From Planctomycetota bacterium (GTDB lineage: Bacteria > Planctomycetota > Brocadiia > Brocadiales > Bathyanammoxibiaceae), in NCBI GenBank assembly GCA_030623665.1, contig JAUXLO010000049.1:1-9837 (forward strand): a stretch of DNA of 9,837 nt, given 5' to 3'. Under the pieces are notes generated by a model that was not told the DNA's origin, searched no databases, and worked only from the letters and a program-made list of their open reading frames with translations. Position 1 is the first letter of the stretch. Each line of letters starts with the position of its first letter. Below, piece after piece: positions 6,501-9,837 of the stretch. Both the position numbers and the translations under genes were made by a program.

Positions 6501-6521
6501 TATTTACATGTCTATTTACAT
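6501..6521. repeat. 9-bp direct repeat TATTTACAT, spaced by 3 bases
   Basis: Copies at 6501-6509 and 6513-6521 have a 12-base period. The second copy covers the stop codon of the flavodiiron remnant (6512-6514), so the repeat marks the place where homology to that family ends. Confidence 0.5.
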
Positions 6522-6730
6522 AAGACAAAAGACGTGATATGTTGGAACTCGTTAACTGCCCTGTATGTCATGAGGAGATAGCTCCCTACAACAAGATAGG
6601 CGTTGTAAGTAGTCCCGTAAGGAAGGCTCATAAAACTGTCAAAGATAGTGCGCTCGCGGTCCAGTACTCCGACCCAGAAAACGCCGGGGGCTATCTCAAC
6701 AGGTATTGACGCTATATCCGTTTTGTCCAT
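6512..6730 (-). pseudogene. N-terminal remnant of a flavodiiron protein (FprA-like)
   Basis: Residues about 6-50 of this 72-codon frame resemble the start of A-type flavoproteins (nitric oxide/oxygen reductases): IEIAPG-type opening as VEIAPGVFWVGVLDRERTIF, then a Gly-Thr-Thr-Tyr-Asn-Ala-Tyr-Leu motif. After LVVGS the resemblance weakens (YLLMTYRAVNEF could be the next strand with an Asp lost) and a TAG ends the frame. Intact family members are about 400 residues, with a metallo-beta-lactamase domain holding the diiron ligands and a flavodoxin domain; both are absent, and the 128 bases past the stop show no continuation in any frame. ATG 6730 has AGGAG 6 bases upstream, so the fragment may still be translated. 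It lies 69 bases after trpA on the same strand. A dead gene fragment is the best reading; a retained small protein is possible but less likely. Confidence 0.65.
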
Positions 6731-6799
6731 TAAGACTCCTGGCCCCACCCTGCGAAACATCAGGGGCATCGCAAATACCTAAAACCACGTTCAAGCCAT

Positions 6800-7621
6800 T
6801 TACGATGCCTTTAGCTTACCTTTAGCGCCGGCAGACAGTCGCCCTGCGAGTTGTCCAACCGCGCTTATAATCTCAGACGCCGGTTTACCCGCACTGCGTT
6901 CTGCCTCTTTTATCAAGGCACTGCCCACTATCACACCATCGGCCACCTTACCTACTGCCCTGGCCTGTTCGGGCGTAGAGATACCAAAGCCGATCGCAAC
7001 GGGCCTGTCCGTCATACCCTTTAGTTTCTGTACATTTTTTACCATGTCTTTAGGCAAGCTACCCCTTACACCGGTTATCCCCACCACAGACATATAGTAT
7101 AGGAAACCCTGGGTGTTCTTTGCGATCTGGGCCATGCGGTCGGAACTGGTGGTTGGAGCAACGAAACAGACTATGCGGAAGTTTTTCCCCTCTGCAGCAC
7201 GAACCACCGTTTCGCTCTCTTCTACAGGCAGGTCTGGTATGGTGGCACCATCAAAACCGGCCTCCCCTGCACTATCCACAAACTTCTCCGCACCGGTTCT
7301 GAACACAATGCTGTATGACACCATGGCGACAAGGGGGATGTCGGTTTGCCTTCTTATCTCCTTAACGAAGCGGAGGACGTCCGCCAGCTTCAGTCCCCGG
7401 ATAAGTGCCCTATAGTAGGAGGCCTGGATTACGGGGCCGTCGGCGATGGGGTCTGAAAATGGGATGCCCAACTCTATAATGTCGGCGCCACGCCTCTCGA
7501 GTTCCAGGATGAGACCCCCGGTTACCTCGAGGTCTGGGTCGCCGGCGGTTATGAATGGGATAAAGGCGGGTTCCTTTTTACTCCTTAACAGCCTAAACCT
7601 CTGGTCAATCCTGTTATCCAT
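6800..7621 (-). CDS. trpA: Tryptophan synthase alpha subunit
   Basis: A 273-residue TIM barrel of normal length. In the alpha2-beta2 complex it cleaves indole-3-glycerol phosphate to indole and glyceraldehyde-3-phosphate, and indole is passed to TrpB. Family landmarks: FIPFITAGDPD at 20-30; IIELGIPFSDPIADGP at 48-63 with catalytic Glu50 and Asp61; GATIPDLPVEE at 125-135; the mobile loop GITGVRG at 181-187; and the phosphate-binding segment IGFGIST at 210-216 with VIVGSA at 230-235. ATG 7621 starts 11 bases after the trpB stop; no good Shine-Dalgarno sequence is visible, so translation is probably coupled to trpB. Cytoplasmic. No other trp genes are in the window. Confidence 0.98.
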   Translation of the reverse strand: MDNRIDQRFRLLRSKKEPAFIPFITAGDPDLEVTGGLILELERRGADIIELGIPFSDPIADGPVIQASYYRALIRGLKLADVLRFVKEIRRQTDIPLVAMVSYSIVFRTGAEKFVDSAGEAGFDGATIPDLPVEESETVVRAAEGKNFRIVCFVAPTTSSDRMAQIAKNTQGFLYYMSVVGITGVRGSLPKDMVKNVQKLKGMTDRPVAIGFGISTPEQARAVGKVADGVIVGSALIKEAERSAGKPASEIISAVGQLAGRLSAGAKGKLKAS

Positions 7622-7632
7622 GCGCTGGTGGA

Positions 7633-8856
7633 CTAAATCTTCATCCCCAACTTCGCCGCCGCCTCAAAGGAGTCCTTGTCCCCGCTTCCCGAGAGACAGA
7701 TGAGGATTATGGCATCCCCGCCAAAAGAGGATGCGTTCTTAATGACATAGGCGAGGGCATGGGCCGCCTCAAGGGCAGGAATTATACCCTCCGACCTGGC
7801 GCAGACCTGAAATGCCTCCAGGGCCTCGGCATCGGTCATAGACACATATTCCACCCTGCCTATGTCCTTGAGATAACTATGCTCAGGGCCCACACCGGGA
7901 TAATCCAGCCCTGCCGAGATAGAGTGAACCGCCTGGGTCTGACCGTCCTCGTCCTGCAGCACATAGCTCATGCTGCCGTGCAACACCCCCACCTCACCGT
8001 GGGAGAGTGTAGCTGCATGCTCGCCGACATTTAAACCAAGACCACCAGCCTCTACTCCTATCATCCTTACGGCTTCATCCCCGATAAACGGATGAAACAG
8101 CCCTATTGAATTGCTGCCGCCTCCCACACAGGCAATCAAACAGTCTGGAAGACGGCCCTCTTTCTCCAGGATTTGTTCCCTTGCTTCCCTTCCAATTATG
8201 GTCTGAAACTCCCTTACCATGAGCGGGTATGGATGTGGGCCAACTACAGAGCCTATTATGTAGTGCGTATCTCTTACCGAGGCCATCCAATCCCTCAGGG
8301 CCTCGTTGGTGGCATCCTTCAGTGTCTTAGAACCCGTTTTGACGGGAATTACCTTTGTGCCGAGCAGTTTCATACGGAATACGTTCAGGGACTGACGCCG
8401 CATGTCCTCCTCTCCCATGTAGACCTCGCACTCCATGCCGAACATGGCGGCTGCCGTGCCGGTGGCCACACCGTGCTGCCCTGCACCGGTCTCCGCAATT
8501 ATTCGTCGCTTGCCCATCCTTTTCGCAAGGAGGGCCTGACCTAATGTGTTATTTATCTTATGGGCGCCTGTGTGGTTTAAATCTTCCCGCTTTAGATATA
8601 CCTTCACACCACCCAGAAGCTTCCCCAGCCTTTCGGCCAGATACAGAGGCGATGGCCTCCCCACATATTCCTTTAGGTAGTAATTTAGCTCTCTTTGGAA
8701 CTCCTTATCCTTTTTAGCGGCATAAAACTCCTGCTCAAGCTGCTCAAGGGCGGGCATCAGCGTTTCTGGAACGTACCGACCGCCAAACCTTCCGAAGCGC
8801 CCCTTTTCGCCCGACGGTTTCTCTCTTGTTATAGATTTTGCAACGTCTGTTCGCAT
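7633..8856 (-). CDS. trpB: Tryptophan synthase beta subunit (TrpB1 type)
   Basis: A 407-residue PLP enzyme that condenses indole with L-serine to give L-tryptophan; it pairs with the adjacent TrpA. Landmarks: [16 protein letters not shown] at 19-34 (TrpB1 N-terminus); [15 protein letters not shown] at 89-103 with PLP-binding Lys100; [13 protein letters not shown] at 121-133 with catalytic Glu122; the PLP-phosphate loop GGGSN at 245-249; [19 protein letters not shown] at 311-329; and LSGSGDKD at 388-395. Length and motifs are normal. ATG 8856 has GGAGG 11 bases upstream, a rather long spacing; no alternative start fits better. No clear promoter lies between the hairpin at 8899-8933 and the start codon, and no leader peptide with tandem Trp codons or T-box is seen, so the mode of control is open. 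Confidence 0.98.
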   Translation of the reverse strand: MRTDVAKSITREKPSGEKGRFGRFGGRYVPETLMPALEQLEQEFYAAKKDKEFQRELNYYLKEYVGRPSPLYLAERLGKLLGGVKVYLKREDLNHTGAHKINNTLGQALLAKRMGKRRIIAETGAGQHGVATGTAAAMFGMECEVYMGEEDMRRQSLNVFRMKLLGTKVIPVKTGSKTLKDATNEALRDWMASVRDTHYIIGSVVGPHPYPLMVREFQTIIGREAREQILEKEGRLPDCLIACVGGGSNSIGLFHPFIGDEAVRMIGVEAGGLGLNVGEHAATLSHGEVGVLHGSMSYVLQDEDGQTQAVHSISAGLDYPGVGPEHSYLKDIGRVEYVSMTDAEALEAFQVCARSEGIIPALEAAHALAYVIKNASSFGGDAIILICLSGSGDKDSFEAAAKLGMKI

Positions 8857-8898
8857 AATACCAAATACCTCCCAGATTACTCTTCTGCACCAAAATGA

Positions 8899-8933
8899 CA
8901 GGAGGGTAGCAGAAAATGTCTGCTACCCTCCTG
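8899..8933 (-). terminator. 15-bp hairpin after HAO-2, probable terminator
   Basis: Arms CAGGAGGGTAGCAGA (8899-8913) and TCTGCTACCCTCCTG (8919-8933) pair perfectly around a 5-base loop. It lies 26 bases past the HAO-2 stop. On the minus strand the stem is followed by TCATTTTGG, a short and imperfect T tract, so it may terminate incompletely or mainly protect the mRNA 3' end. It lies 42 bases before the trpB start codon. Confidence 0.75.
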
Positions 8934-8959
8934 ATCTTCAGCAAACGATTCCAGCCTTA

Positions 8960-9837
8960 CTATTCTCCGGCACCTAATCCCGAATCGGCATTGTTACGAT
9001 GCGGTATATCAGTCCTCTGGAACCAGGCCAGGTCTACGTCGCCTTCTTTTCTCTGCCAACCTAAGAGGAGGTCGGTGTACTCGCCATGCTTCCAGAACTC
9101 CTGTGGCTTGAACTCGATACCGGCCTGTGCCTCAAGGGCCTTAAACCTCTTCAGACGGCTGGCCTCTGCCTTTATCTGGACCAGCATACGGTCCTGCTGA
9201 AAGGCACCACCCGTACCGTACGTGGCGTTGTAAATGGCCATATGGGCCAGGGCCTTGTATACCTGGGCCGTCTGGTAGCAGATGAACTCAAGCCCTAACC
9301 TCTCCAGCTCCGAGACGTTATAGAACCTGGGGTCACCGCCGGGCAACAGACTAAAGGTATAGTGCCCGTACCAGTCTGGTGCAAGGTCCGTAGGCATGGG
9401 GTCCAGCTCACCGCCGAGGTAGCAACCGACAATTATGTTAGCGGCCTCACGCCACTTGGTGAAGCTCAGCCTTACACCGTAGTCCATTGACCTCAACTGG
9501 TCTCTTGCAAAGTTGGGAGAATGGCAGTCCATACACTTCTTTACCCATGCCTCTCTCTTTGCCTGCCATTTCGGGGCGCCACGGTCTACCTCAAACATAC
9601 CCATATCACTGTAGATCGTCCCAAACCTCTGGACGTTGTGGTCACCATCCTGCATGTGGCAGTAGGCACAGGCAGGCACCCTGTGGTTGCCCTTCTTCAG
9701 GGGCTTCGTCCAGTCCTGTATGGCTATTTCCTCGGAATGGAGTATACCGTGCATGGAACTGTTATACATCTCCCACTCCCTGTGGTCTACGCCGAGGTGG
9801 CAGTACCTGCAGGCGTGGGCCTTCCTGGACTCTGCGG
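8960..9837 (-). CDS. Octaheme HAO-like multiheme cytochrome c (HAO-2), 5' part outside window
   Basis: The C-terminal 291 residues are visible; the N-terminal part with hemes 1-5 lies beyond the right edge. The visible part has three heme sites: CRYCH at 9-13, CAYCH at 56-60 and CMDCH at 101-105 (numbered from the first complete codon). These correspond to hemes 6-8 of HAO-1, with matching surroundings: Asp-His after heme 6 (GVDHREW), CAYCHM then DHNVQ, and VDRGAP before heme 8. The C-terminal helical region aligns throughout with HAO-1, including LDPMPTDLAPDW, LAHMAIYNATY and EFWKHGEY. The tyrosine in YNATY (206) corresponds to Tyr460 of HAO-1 and is a candidate heme P460 cross-link. Unlike HAO-1, this protein lacks most of the extra cysteines and the His-rich tail, and it ends in ADSGLGAGE with no membrane helix. 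It is a paralogue rather than a recent duplicate, judging by the many substitutions. It should be an exported nitrogen-compound oxidoreductase; substrate unknown. Confidence 0.9.
   Translation of the reverse strand, partial: AESRKAHACRYCHLGVDHREWEMYNSSMHGILHSEEIAIQDWTKPLKKGNHRVPACAYCHMQDGDHNVQRFGTIYSDMGMFEVDRGAPKWQAKREAWVKKCMDCHSPNFARDQLRSMDYGVRLSFTKWREAANIIVGCYLGGELDPMPTDLAPDWYGHYTFSLLPGGDPRFYNVSELERLGLEFICYQTAQVYKALAHMAIYNATYGTGGAFQQDRMLVQIKAEASRLKRFKALEAQAGIEFKPQEFWKHGEYTDLLLGWQRKEGDVDLAWFQRTDIPHRNNADSGLGAGE

Larger units (their letters stand above)
6187..6511. other. Non-coding region upstream of HAO-1
   Basis: These 325 bases are visibly richer in A+T than the flanking genes and hold no convincing gene. 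From right to left they contain part of a 9-bp direct repeat (6501-6521), a possible plus-strand promoter (6440-6468), a 14-bp palindrome (6406-6419), the HAO-1 promoter (6334-6361) and a purine-rich leader with three Shine-Dalgarno-like tracts (6196-6274). A 38-codon minus-strand frame at 6382-6498 has no ribosome-binding site and no recognisable family. Confidence 0.6.

Noticed and set aside
6539..6709. 56-codon plus-strand frame with a CPVCH motif, opposite the flavodiiron remnant
   Set aside because: The minus strand carries real flavodiiron homology and a better ribosome-binding site; a single CXXCH without a signal peptide is not evidence of a cytochrome.
8857..8960. trp leader attenuator or T-box upstream of trpB
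   Set aside because: There is no leader peptide with tandem Trp codons and no T-box sequence; the hairpin present follows the HAO-2 stop and is better explained as its terminator.

Overview
The window most likely comes from an anammox planctomycete (order Brocadiales) or a close relative. This is inferred from gene content: two octaheme hydroxylamine-oxidoreductase-like (HAO-like) cytochromes, a NapC/NirT-type membrane cytochrome, an exported protein made almost entirely of TPR repeats, and an exported zinc-ribbon/TPR/formylglycine-generating-enzyme-like protein, with ordinary tryptophan synthase genes between them. No marker gene here (hydrazine synthase, rRNA) proves the assignment, and a species cannot be named.

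Layout, left to right. (1) Positions 1-516, minus strand: N-terminal 172 residues of a NapC/NirT-like multiheme cytochrome that runs off the left edge, with a good promoter at 570-599. (2) 709-2127, plus strand, divergent from it: exported zinc-ribbon + TPR + SUMF1-domain protein. (3) 2171-4324, minus, convergent with (2): exported protein with about 19 TPR motifs. (4) 4465-6186, minus: complete octaheme HAO-like protein (HAO-1), separated from the TPR gene by a textbook intrinsic terminator at 4348-4393. (5) 6187-6511: AT-rich non-coding region with a near-consensus promoter for HAO-1, a 14-bp palindrome, three stacked Shine-Dalgarno-like tracts and a 9-bp direct repeat. (6) 6512-6730, minus: short N-terminal remnant of a flavodiiron protein. 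(7) 6800-7621 and 7633-8856, minus: trpA and trpB, 11 bases apart. (8) A 15-bp perfect hairpin at 8899-8933. (9) 8960-9837, minus: C-terminal 291 residues of a second HAO-like protein (HAO-2), running off the right edge.

From 2171 to 9837 all genes lie on the minus strand, in transcription order HAO-2, hairpin, trpB, trpA, flavodiiron remnant, HAO-1, terminator, TPR protein. The HAO-like proteins would oxidise or reduce small nitrogen compounds (hydroxylamine, NO, hydrazine or nitrite) outside the cytoplasm, in anammox bacteria presumably inside the anammoxosome. The NapC/NirT protein would carry electrons between the quinone pool and such soluble multiheme enzymes. The TPR and SUMF1 proteins look like exported assembly or scaffold factors, but that is inference. 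trpBA makes tryptophan from indole-3-glycerol phosphate and serine and has no obvious link to its neighbours.

The points most worth a second look are: the very tight placement of strong hairpins between each HAO gene and the next gene; the unusual number of non-heme cysteines, the CX4CH heme site and the His/Glu tail in HAO-1; the flavodiiron remnant beside an HAO gene; and the SUMF1 protein that lacks one of the two catalytic cysteines. I did not see an unmistakably new defence or mobile system in the window.
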